Below are positions 1 through 6,897 of a stretch of 64,000 nt of DNA, piece by piece. This stretch comes from Streptomyces sp. Root1304. Lineage in GTDB: Bacteria; Actinomycetota; Actinomycetes; Streptomycetales; Streptomycetaceae. Made by a program: the position numbers and the translations under genes. Within the stretch, counting starts at the first letter, position 1, and each line of letters starts with the position of its first letter. The stretch is taken from assembly GCF_001426405.1 (NCBI RefSeq), contig NZ_LMEP01000012.1, positions 1,254,707 through 1,318,706 of the forward strand. The letters are read 5' to 3'. The notes below the pieces were generated by a model. It was not told the DNA's origin and made no database searches. It saw only the letters and a program-made list of their open reading frames with translations.

Positions 1-1024
1 TCCCGGGCCTGTCCCCGGACCCGGGCCTGTCCCCGGACTCGGGCCTGTCCCCGGACTCGGACCCGGACCTGTCCCCGGACCCCGGCGCACCCCCGCCGTC
101 GCCCTCGGCCCCGCCGATGATCACCGGCCCCCGGTCGGTCTCCACCACCTCGATCACCACCGGCTCCCCGCCCGCGACCTCGATCGTCTCCGTGTGGGCC
201 GTCGCCGGGCGCCAGCCCTCGGGGCCGTACGCCTCCACCCCGCCGTCCGGGCGCCGCCGCAGCCGCTCCCGGTACAGGTCCTGGTAGTCCGCCATCGCGT
301 TGGTGATGGCCCAGGCCACCGGGCCGGTGTGGCCGAAGTGGGCGAGTCCGGGGACGCCGGGCACGGCGAGGCCCACCACGTCGTACGCGGGGCAGGCGAG
401 ACGGATCTGCTGGTAGACGCCCGGCGCCTCGATGAACCGGTGCGGGTCCCCGGCGACCAGCGCCGCCCCGCTCGCGGTCCGCCCGCCGGCGACCACCCAG
501 CCGTTGGAGCCCGCGGTGCCGGGTCCGTCGGTCGCGAAGAGCCCGGTCCACTCCTCGCCCAGCCGCCGGGCGACCTCCTCGCGCCACAGCTTGGTGGGGA
601 AGCCGGCGAACAGGATGTGCGTGGACAGCCAGACGGCGAGCGGCGTCCACGGCTCCCACCGCCCGGCCGCGAGGCCGACCGCGGCGAACTCGGGTGCGCG
701 CCGCGCCCCTTCCGCCAGCCCGTCGTTGACCCCGGCCACGTACGCGCGGACCCACGCGGCCGTGGCGGCGTCCTCGCGGGCGAGCCGCTCGAAGCAGCGG
801 CGGGCGGTGTCGGCGAGCCGGGACCGGCGGGCGAAGACGTCCCAGTCCAGCTCGGCGGCGCCGAGGAACGCGGCCGAGGTGCCCTGGGCCCGGTGCCGCT
901 CGACCTCCAGCTGCCACGCCCGGTCGTGGGCGGTCACCCGGCCCTGGGCGAAGGCGAGTTCGTCCGGGTCCGCGGCGCGCAGATGGGGGACGCCCCAGGC
1001 GTCCCGGTAGACCTCGATGCTCAC
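1..1024 (-). CDS. Penicillin acylase family Ntn-hydrolase, partial (C-terminus beyond window edge)
   Basis: The visible 341 codons give the N-terminal part of a penicillin-acylase-type amidase, which hydrolyses amide bonds of N-acyl compounds after self-cleavage into two subunits. The start is GTG at 1024 and the protein opens with YRDAWGVPHLRA, typical of the alpha subunit. The self-processing site G-SNGW lies near residue 173, where Ser173 would become the N-terminal nucleophile of the beta subunit. No signal peptide is visible, so it probably stays in the cytoplasm. The last 35 or so visible residues are a Gly/Ser/Asp/Arg/Pro repeat inserted in the beta subunit. An iron box lies 37 bp upstream of the start, so iron-dependent repression is likely. 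Family known, natural substrate not. PvdQ of Pseudomonas is a relative that matures a siderophore. Similar enzymes also act on lactone signals or beta-lactams. Confidence 0.85.
   Translation of the reverse strand, partial: MSIEVYRDAWGVPHLRAADPDELAFAQGRVTAHDRAWQLEVERHRAQGTSAAFLGAAELDWDVFARRSRLADTARRCFERLAREDAATAAWVRAYVAGVNDGLAEGARRAPEFAAVGLAAGRWEPWTPLAVWLSTHILFAGFPTKLWREEVARRLGEEWTGLFATDGPGTAGSNGWVVAGGRTASGAALVAGDPHRFIEAPGVYQQIRLACPAYDVVGLAVPGVPGLAHFGHTGPVAWAITNAMADYQDLYRERLRRRPDGGVEAYGPEGWRPATAHTETIEVAGGEPVVIEVVETDRGPVIIGGAEGDGGGAPGSGDRSGSESGDRPESGDRPGSGDRPG
2..82 (-). repeat. 18-bp tandem repeats inside the acylase gene
   Basis: About four imperfect 18-bp units built around ctgtccccgga encode repeats of Ser-Gly-Asp-Arg-Pro-Gly/Glu. 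They form a hydrophilic insert within the beta subunit. Copies differ by few bases, so copy number may vary between strains. The array may continue beyond the window edge. Confidence 0.8.
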
Positions 1025-1060
1025 GGAGACCCCGATCCCGTCCGTATCGTTCGTGAATTC

Positions 1061-1079
1061 TTAGGTTAGGCTGGCCTAA
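1061..1079 (-). promoter_or_regulatory. Iron box (DmdR1/IdeR-type operator)
   Basis: TTAGGTTAGGCTGGCCTAA matches 17 of 19 positions of the actinobacterial DtxR/IdeR/DmdR consensus TTAGGTTAGGCTAACCTAA, with both arms intact. It lies 37 bp upstream of the acylase start codon and more than 330 bp from the plus-strand gene, so the acylase is the likely target. In this family Fe2+-loaded repressor binds the box and shuts off transcription when iron is plentiful. Confidence 0.85.
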
Positions 1080-1411
1080 GTAAATCTACAGGAGTCCGGG
1101 GAGGGGTTCGCGGCGGGGCGCCGACGCGCCGGGTTGACGATCCGTTACTTCGCCTGGGAGTGGATCGTTCTCACCTCTCCCATGGATACCCGCGCGTGCG
1201 AAAGACGCGGGGCGGCCGGGAACGGTTGTGTCTAAAAAAATCGAAAATGAACACGGAAACCCCACTTTGGAGTGAACTCACGTCAGGCGACTGTCGGTTC
1301 ACTCTCCGTGCGTAAAGATTCCGGTGTCTCAAGTCGCCGAGGCCGCGCCGACCCACCGTCCCCGTGGTGAGCGGCCGGCGACGCCATGTCTCCTGTGGGG
1401 GTTCCACCATC
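1080..1411. other. Intergenic region between divergent genes
   Basis: About 330 bp without a credible gene. The stretch around 1231-1260 is unusually A-rich for this genome and may hold the promoter of the plus-strand surface protein gene. I could not assign -35 and -10 elements with confidence. No hairpin terminator is apparent. Confidence 0.5.
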
Positions 1412-2422
1412 TTGAACAGCAACACCTTCCGCATGCCCGTACGCCGTACCGCCACCGCCGCGACCGTCGCCGCCCTGACCGTCGGCCCCGTCCTCCTCGC
1501 GGCCCCGGCGGCGCAGGCCACGGGCGGCGAAGGGCGCGCCACCGCCGTCGTCCTGCGGACCGGCCTCGACGTCTCCCTCCTCGGCAAGACGGTCCAGGTG
1601 CCGCTGCGGGCCTCCCTCAACGAGGTCGAGGCGCCGAAGACCGAGAGCGAGACCGCGCTCACCGTGAAGGTGCAGGGGGCCGAGGAGGGGAAGCCGATCG
1701 ACGTCCTCGCCGCCGACGTCGCCACCTCGAAGGCCACCGTGGACGAGGAGAAGGCCGAGGGGTACGTGAACCTCGTCAAGGCGCGGGTGCACGTACCCGG
1801 AATCCCGCTGCTCTCCCTCATCGAGATCGAGAAGGTCACCTCCAAGGCGCTGTGCGAGACCGGGAAGAAGCCCGTCGCCACCTCCAACGTCCTCGGTCAC
1901 GTGACCGTCTTCGGCAAGAAGACCACCCTCTCCGCGGGCGGCCGGACCCAGGTCACCGTGCCCGGCATCGGCCAGGTCGCCCTGGACCTCTCCCGCACCT
2001 CCACCACCGCCCGTACGGCCGCCGCGACCGCCCTCGAACTCAAGGTGGACGTCAACCCGGCGAACCTCGGCGTGGCGGAGGTCCACGGCACCGTCACCCT
2101 CGCCGAGGCGACCTGCGAGACGCCCAAGGGCACCGCCCCGATCGAGCGGCCCACGGAGCGGCCCACCGAGCAGCCGACCGGGCAGCCCACGGAGCAGCCC
2201 AGCGAACGGCCCTCCGAGCAGCCCACGCAGCAGCCCTCGGCCCGGCCGAGCGAGGCCGGCGGCATCACGACCAACAACGGCGGCACCACGCCCACCGAGA
2301 ACCTCGCCGAGACCGGCGGCAGCTCCACCACCCCGTACATCGCGGGCGGTGCGCTCGCCCTGCTCGTCGCGGGCGGCGGCGCCCTCGCGCTGACCCGCTC
2401 GCGCGCCCGCTCCCGGGGCTGA
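1412..2422 (+). CDS. LAETG-anchored cell-surface protein (sortase E-type substrate)
   Basis: A 336-aa secreted wall-anchored protein. From the TTG at 1412 (ATG 1433 is the alternative) it has a basic start and a Sec signal peptide ending near AQA. The following domain of about 200 residues, rich in Lys, Thr and Val, I do not recognise beyond its being a conserved streptomycete surface protein. A Pro/Thr/Glu/Gln-rich spacer at roughly residues 245-285 has ERPTEQPT-like repeats suited to crossing peptidoglycan. It is followed by LAETG at about residue 298, a hydrophobic helix and an Arg-rich tail. LAxTG is the motif recognised by class E sortases, known in Streptomyces to anchor long chaplins. 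A strong hairpin follows the stop. It is transcribed away from the acylase. The function of the exposed domain is unknown. Confidence 0.85.
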   Translation: MNSNTFRMPVRRTATAATVAALTVGPVLLAAPAAQATGGEGRATAVVLRTGLDVSLLGKTVQVPLRASLNEVEAPKTESETALTVKVQGAEEGKPIDVLAADVATSKATVDEEKAEGYVNLVKARVHVPGIPLLSLIEIEKVTSKALCETGKKPVATSNVLGHVTVFGKKTTLSAGGRTQVTVPGIGQVALDLSRTSTTARTAAATALELKVDVNPANLGVAEVHGTVTLAEATCETPKGTAPIERPTERPTEQPTGQPTEQPSERPSEQPTQQPSARPSEAGGITTNNGGTTPTENLAETGGSSTTPYIAGGALALLVAGGGALALTRSRARSRG

Positions 2423-2465
2423 CGGCCCGAGGGGGACGCGCCGGGGGGCGCCGGAGGGGAAACAC

Positions 2466-2510
2466 GGGTCCGGGGAGGGCGGCGGTGACGACGCCGCCCT
2501 CCCCGGACCC
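2466..2510. terminator. Bidirectional hairpin terminator
   Basis: A perfect 19-bp stem (2466-2484 with 2492-2510) closes a 7-nt loop between the convergent surface-protein gene and cobC. No long T-tract follows, which is usual in Streptomyces. Confidence 0.85.
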
Positions 2511-2573
2511 GCACGCGTTCCCGAAGCGGCCGACCGGCCACGGGCCACCGCGGACCGGCGGCCCGTCAGCAGG

Positions 2574-3635
2574 TCATCGGCCGCCGATCAGGAGTGCCTG
2601 GTCGAGCGCCTGGAGGAACCGGTTCGTCGTCACCCGGTCCCGGACCGCCAGCCGCAGCCAGTTCCGGTCGAGCCCCGGGAAGGTGTCGCCCCGGCGGACC
2701 GCGAAGCCCAGCGACCGCAGCCGCTCACGCACCGTGTCCGCCCCGTCGGTCCGGAGCAGCACGAAGGGGCCTTCCGCCCCCGCCACCGTCCGCACCTCGT
2801 CGAACTCCGCCAGACCGGCCAGCAGATGGGCCCGCTCCACACCGATCCGGTGCGCCGCGTGCTCCGCCTCCGCCAGCGCCCCGCGCGACATGCAGGCCTC
2901 CGCCGCCACCAGGGCGGGCGTCGACACCGGCCACAGCGGCTGCGTCCGCTCCAGGGCCGCGACCGTCTCCGGCTCGGCCAGCACGTACCCGATCCGCAGC
3001 CCGGCGAGCCCCCACGTCTTGGTGAGGCTGCGCAGCACCACGAGCCCCGGCACGTCGGTCCGCCCGGCCAGCGACTCGCGCTCGCCCGGCACCGCGTCCA
3101 TGAAGGCCTCGTCGACCACCAGGATCCGGCCGGGACGGGCCAGCGCGGCGATCGAGGCGGCGGGATGCAGCACGGAGGTCGGGTTCGTGGGGTTCCCGAT
3201 CACCACCAGGTCCGCGTCCTCGGGGACCGCCGACGGATCCAGCCGGAACCCGTCCTCCTCGCGCAGCAGCACCCGGCCCACCTCGTGCCCGGCGTCGCGC
3301 AGCGCCGCCTCCGGCTCGGTGAACTGCGGATGCACCACGACGGGTCTGCGCACCGGCAGCGCCCGCGCGAGCAGGACGAAGGCCTCCGCCGCGCCCGCCG
3401 TGAGCAGCACCCGGTTCGGCGGCAGGTCGTGGCGCTCGGCGACGGCCGCCCGCGCGGCCCGGCCGTCGGGGTAGGCCGCGAGCCCCGTGAGGGAGGCGGC
3501 GATGCGCTCGCGCAGCCAGTCCGGCGGGGTGTTCGTCCGGACGTTCACCGCCAGATCGATGAGCTTCTCGTCCCGGACCTCGGCGTCACCGTGGTGCCGC
3601 AGGTCGTGTGTGTCGCTGTCCGTGTAGGTGTCCAT
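2574..3635 (-). CDS. cobC: CobC-like PLP-dependent aminotransferase-fold protein (threonine-phosphate decarboxylase type)
   Basis: A 353-aa fold-type I PLP enzyme of the histidinol-phosphate aminotransferase superfamily, matching the actinobacterial Rv2231c/CobC group. Family knowledge suggests it makes the aminopropanol arm of cobalamin from threonine phosphate. The Schiff-base lysine is K206 in SLTKTWGLAGLR. GNPTNPTS and VVDEAFMD are the substrate/PLP-binding loops. I place the start at ATG 3635 because the conserved family N-terminus (HHGDAEVRDEKLIDLAVN) begins just after it. No stop codon separates it from the cobE-like frame upstream, so a fused 522-aa protein from GTG 4142 is formally possible. 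It is the distal gene of the cobalamin block and converges on the surface-protein gene. Product confidence is high; start confidence is moderate. Confidence 0.85.
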   Translation of the reverse strand: MDTYTDSDTHDLRHHGDAEVRDEKLIDLAVNVRTNTPPDWLRERIAASLTGLAAYPDGRAARAAVAERHDLPPNRVLLTAGAAEAFVLLARALPVRRPVVVHPQFTEPEAALRDAGHEVGRVLLREEDGFRLDPSAVPEDADLVVIGNPTNPTSVLHPAASIAALARPGRILVVDEAFMDAVPGERESLAGRTDVPGLVVLRSLTKTWGLAGLRIGYVLAEPETVAALERTQPLWPVSTPALVAAEACMSRGALAEAEHAAHRIGVERAHLLAGLAEFDEVRTVAGAEGPFVLLRTDGADTVRERLRSLGFAVRRGDTFPGLDRNWLRLAVRDRVTTNRFLQALDQALLIGGR

Positions 3636-4142
3636 GGCCGCCGTCGTGTGGGGGGTGGGGATGGAGGGGGGTGAGCCGGGCTCGCCAGCGATGTACCCGT
3701 GAGCCAGGGGCAACAACCGTACGTCCGGGGCAGCTTCGTTCGGTAGGACCGGGACGAAACCGGCGAGAGCGCACGTTGCGCGCGGAGATTTCCGTTTCGG
3801 TACGAGCAGGACACCGCCGGCCCCCGGACCTCCCTCGCCCGCCGCGAGCAGCGCCGCCGCCTCCGCCACCGACGGGGTGCCCGTCGCGGCCAGCGGCAGC
3901 GCCGAAGGATGCGGTACGCGGACGGCCGCCAGCTCCCCGGCCGTGTACCCCCGCACCGGCACACCGAGCGCCGCCGCCGCCCCCGCGACCCCCGGCTCGG
4001 CCGCCCGGGCGTCGAGCGTGCCGAGCGAGCGGACGTGCGCCCGCGTCAGCCCCGCCTCCCGCAGCACCGCCCCGACCAGCTCCAGCACCTCGTCCACCGG
4101 GACCCCCGGCCGTGCGCCCACGCCGAGGTGCGCGTACGGCAC
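3636..4142 (-). CDS. cobE: CobE/CbiG C-terminal-like domain, frame open into cobC
   Basis: From GTG 4142 the frame encodes a domain of about 120 residues like CobE and the C-terminal part of CbiG: GVGARPGVPVDEVLEL near the start, SLGTLDARAAEPGV, then HPSALPLAATGTPSVAEAAALLAAG, ending around LLVPKRKSPRATCALA. In this family the domain assists ring-contraction-stage corrin synthesis. After about position 3790 codon use changes (CTA, TTG-TTG, AAA, TCT, GCT, TCA), unlike its neighbours. This suggests a former intergenic stretch that has lost the cobE stop or suffered an indel. The result is either a CobE-CobC fusion with a 60-residue linker or a readthrough. The start lies only 21 bp from the divergent ZIP gene, so the two promoters must overlap coding DNA. 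No good ribosome site is visible before 4142. Confidence 0.65.
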
Positions 4143-4163
4143 CCCATCCGATACCAAAGGCCC

Positions 4164-4892
4164 ATGGCTGTAGTCGTCGCGCTCGGCGCGTTCCTCATGA
4201 CGCTCTTCGGCGGCTGGGTCGCGCAGCGCGTCACCGACCGCCGCCACCTCGTCCTCGGCCTGGCCGGCGGACTCATGCTCGGCGTCGTCGGGCTCGACCT
4301 GCTGCCCGAGGCCATGGAGGCGGCGGGGAACAAGGTCTTCGGCGTCCCCGAGGCACTGCTGCTCTTCGTCGGCGGCTTCCTCCTCGCCCACGTCGTGGAA
4401 CGCCTCCTCGCCGTACGCCGGGCGGGGCACGGCGTCGGCGCCGGCGAGCGGGTCCCCCAGGTCGGGCTGACGGCCGCCGCCGCGATGGTCGGCCACAGCC
4501 TCATGGACGGCATCGCGCTCGGCGCCGCCTTCCAGGTCGGCGGCGGCATGGGCGCCACCGTCGCCCTCGCCGTCATCACCCACGACTTCGCCGACGGCTT
4601 CAACACGTACACGATCACGAGCCTCTACGGGAACGCGCGCCGCAAGGCCCTCGGGATGCTCGTCGCGGACGCCCTCGCCCCCCTGGTCGGCGCCGCGTCC
4701 ACCCTGCTGTTCACCCTTCCGGAGGAACTGCTCGGCAGCTATCTCGGGTTCTTCGGGGGCGCCCTGCTCTACCTGGCCGCCGCCGAGATCCTGCCGGAGG
4801 CCCACCACGACCACCCCGCCCGCTCCACCCTGCTGTGCACGGTGGCCGGTGTGGGGTTCATCTGGCTCGTGGTGGGCCTCTCCGGCGGCTGA
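4164..4892 (+). CDS. ZIP family divalent metal permease
   Basis: A 242-aa polytopic membrane protein of the ZIP family, which moves Zn2+, Fe2+, Mn2+ or Co2+ into the cytoplasm. The family signature is present: GHSLMDGIALG in TM4 and HDFADGFN in TM5 supply the metal-site His and Asp/Asn residues, and AAEILPEAHHDH follows. A His/Gly-poor loop separates TM3 and TM4. The start ATG 4164 lies 21 bp from the divergent cobE-like start, and no ribosome site is evident. It is the only plus-strand gene in the cobalamin block and ends 2 bp from the end of cobB. Location suggests cobalt supply for corrin synthesis, which is inference. Zinc uptake is the default alternative, but I see no Zur box. Confidence 0.85.
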   Translation: MAVVVALGAFLMTLFGGWVAQRVTDRRHLVLGLAGGLMLGVVGLDLLPEAMEAAGNKVFGVPEALLLFVGGFLLAHVVERLLAVRRAGHGVGAGERVPQVGLTAAAAMVGHSLMDGIALGAAFQVGGGMGATVALAVITHDFADGFNTYTITSLYGNARRKALGMLVADALAPLVGAASTLLFTLPEELLGSYLGFFGGALLYLAAAEILPEAHHDHPARSTLLCTVAGVGFIWLVVGLSGG

Positions 4893-4894
4893 GC

Positions 4895-6295
4895 TCACGC
4901 GACCGGACCGCCCGCGCACCGCTCCACGAACCGCGCCGCGACCTCGGGGGAGCCCGCCCAGTGGGTGTGCACGTAACTGGCGTGCACCCCGCCCTGGACG
5001 AAGCCCTCCACCCGTCGCTCCGGCTGCCGCAGCCCCCAGGCGGCGAGCGCCCCGGCCCCCGGCTCGATCACGGTCCGGTGGAACTCGTGGCCCCGCATCC
5101 GCGCCCCGGCGGGCGCGAGCACGCTGTCGTTCACCGCGACCGCGTCCCGGTACCCGAGGGTGAGGCGCGAGGACATCCGCGCGTCCGCGTCGAGCACTCC
5201 GCACATGGGCGTGCCGTCCAGCGACCGCGCCAGATAGAGCAGCCCGGCGCACTCGGCGGCGATCGGCGCCCCGGAGGCGGCGAGCCCGGCCACGGCCTTC
5301 CGCAACGGCTCGTTGGCGGACAGCTCGGCTCCGTACACCTCGGGAAACCCACCGCCTATGACGAGCCCGTCCGTCCCCTCGGGGAGGCTCTCGTCCCGGA
5401 GCGGATCAAAGGTCACGACCTCGGCCCCGGCAGCGGTCAACAACTCGGTGTGCTCGGCGTACGAGAACGTGAACGCGGCCCCGCCGGCGACGGCGACGCG
5501 CGGTGGGGGCATGCGTTCCGCGAGGACGGACCCGGTGGGCGCACCGGGACCACCGGCGTGCAGCCGCCCGGCAACCTCCGGATCCCAGGCCTCCGCGTGC
5601 AACTCGGGCGCACTGCGCGCAAGCGCGAGCAGCGCCTCGAGATCGCACCCCCGGCGCACCTGCTCCGCCTGCGCGGCCACCGCCTCGACCGCCGCGGCCT
5701 GCCGCTCCGCGACCGGCACCAACCCCAGATGCCGGGAAGGCGTGGCCACCGCCGGCGCCCGCCGCAGCACCCCGAGCACCGGCACCCCCGACTCCCCGAG
5801 TGCCTCCCGCAGCAGATGCTCGTGCCGGTCGGTCGCGACCTTGTTCAGGATCACGCCCCCGATCCGCACCTCCGGGTCCCAGGACGCGAACCCGTGCACC
5901 AGCGCCGCCACCGACCGCGACTGCGAGGACGCGTCGACGACGAGCACCACCGGCGCCTTGAGGAGCTTCGACACCTGTGCGGTGGAGGCCAGTTCACCCT
6001 GGTCGGCGGCCCCGTCGTACAGGCCCATCACCCCCTCGACCACGGCCAGGTCGCAGCCGCGCGCCCCGTGCGCGAAGAGCGGCGCGACCAGCCCCGTCCC
6101 GCACATGTACGCGTCGAGGTTGCGGCCCGGACGGCCGGTCGCGAGCGCGTGGTAGCCGGGGTCGATGTAGTCGGGGCCGACCTTGTGCGGGGAGACGGCC
6201 AGACCACGGCCGGCGAACGCGGCCATCAGACCGGTCGCGACCGTGGTCTTGCCCGCGCCCGAGGAGGGCGCGGCGATGACGAGACGTGCTACCAC
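4895..6295 (-). CDS. cobB: Cobyrinate (hydrogenobyrinate) a,c-diamide synthase
   Basis: A 466-aa glutamine-dependent amidotransferase that amidates the a and c carboxylates of (hydrogeno)cobyrinic acid using ATP. The N-terminal dethiobiotin-synthetase-like domain begins VIAAPSSGAGKTT, with Walker A at residues 11-18, and carries the PHKVGPDYIDPGYH motif typical of CobB/CbiA. The class I glutaminase domain has its nucleophile Cys349 in AAECAGLLYL and a late His in GHEFHRT. GTG 6295 overlaps the cobO stop by 7 nt, which indicates translational coupling. The length is normal for the family. It follows cobO and precedes the convergent ZIP gene. Confidence 0.93.
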   Translation of the reverse strand: MVARLVIAAPSSGAGKTTVATGLMAAFAGRGLAVSPHKVGPDYIDPGYHALATGRPGRNLDAYMCGTGLVAPLFAHGARGCDLAVVEGVMGLYDGAADQGELASTAQVSKLLKAPVVLVVDASSQSRSVAALVHGFASWDPEVRIGGVILNKVATDRHEHLLREALGESGVPVLGVLRRAPAVATPSRHLGLVPVAERQAAAVEAVAAQAEQVRRGCDLEALLALARSAPELHAEAWDPEVAGRLHAGGPGAPTGSVLAERMPPPRVAVAGGAAFTFSYAEHTELLTAAGAEVVTFDPLRDESLPEGTDGLVIGGGFPEVYGAELSANEPLRKAVAGLAASGAPIAAECAGLLYLARSLDGTPMCGVLDADARMSSRLTLGYRDAVAVNDSVLAPAGARMRGHEFHRTVIEPGAGALAAWGLRQPERRVEGFVQGGVHASYVHTHWAGSPEVAARFVERCAGGPVA

Positions 6296-6897
6296 TCGAT
6301 GCCCCGCTGGCCCTTCTGACCGGCGTCCATCGGGTGCTTGACCTTGGACATGTCGGTGACGAGATCCGCGAAGTCGACGAGCTCCTGCGGGGCGTTGCGG
6401 CCGGTGATGACGACGTGCTGCTGCCCGGGACGGTCGCGCAGCACCTCGACGACCTCCTTCACGTCGATCCAGCCCCAGTGCAGCAGATAGGCGAACTCGT
6501 CGAGGACGTAGAACCGGTACTTCTCCTCGGCGAGGTCCCGCTTGACCTGCTCCCAGCCCTCCCGGGCCTTGTCCTCGTGGGACTGCTCGCCCTCGGCGAC
6601 CTCGCGCTGGATCCAGGACCAGCCCTCGCCCATCTTGTTCCAGGTGACCGTGCCGCCCTTGCCGGTCTCGCCGAGCGCCTTGAGGGCGTTCTCCTCGCCG
6701 ACCTTCCACTTGGCGGACTTGACGAACTGGAACACCCCGATCGGCCAGCCCTGGTTCCAGGCGCGCAGCGCCATGCCGAACGCGGCGGTCGACTTCCCCT
6801 TGCCGACGCCCGTGTGCACCATCACCAGCGCCCGGTTGCGGCGCTGACGGGTGGTGAGACCGTCATCGGGTACGACGGTCGGCTGTCCCTGCGGCAT
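6289..6897 (-). CDS. cobO: Corrinoid adenosyltransferase
   Basis: A 202-aa CobO/BtuR/CobA-type enzyme that transfers the adenosyl group of ATP to Co(I) corrinoids. The P-loop GVGKGKST lies at residues 30-37, followed by the family stretch FGMALRAWNQGW and VLDEFAYLLHWGW, then VVITGRNAP. The C-terminus ends RGIEW, as is usual for the family. Its ATG 6897 overlaps the stop of the upstream chelatase gene by one base (TAATG), and its stop overlaps the cobB start. It is therefore in the middle of a tightly coupled cob transcript. Confidence 0.95.
   Translation of the reverse strand: MPQGQPTVVPDDGLTTRQRRNRALVMVHTGVGKGKSTAAFGMALRAWNQGWPIGVFQFVKSAKWKVGEENALKALGETGKGGTVTWNKMGEGWSWIQREVAEGEQSHEDKAREGWEQVKRDLAEEKYRFYVLDEFAYLLHWGWIDVKEVVEVLRDRPGQQHVVITGRNAPQELVDFADLVTDMSKVKHPMDAGQKGQRGIEW

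Noticed and set aside
3636..3800. Possible cobalamin riboswitch between the cobE-like and cobC segments
   Set aside because: The minus-strand sequence has no B12 box and no CCGCCACTG core, unlike the clear example at 11560-11702.
3608..6319. Very long plus-strand open frame opposite the cob genes
   Set aside because: It is Arg/Pro-rich, lies opposite recognisable genes and has no ribosome site; such frames are expected at this GC content. The same holds for other long antisense frames in the window.
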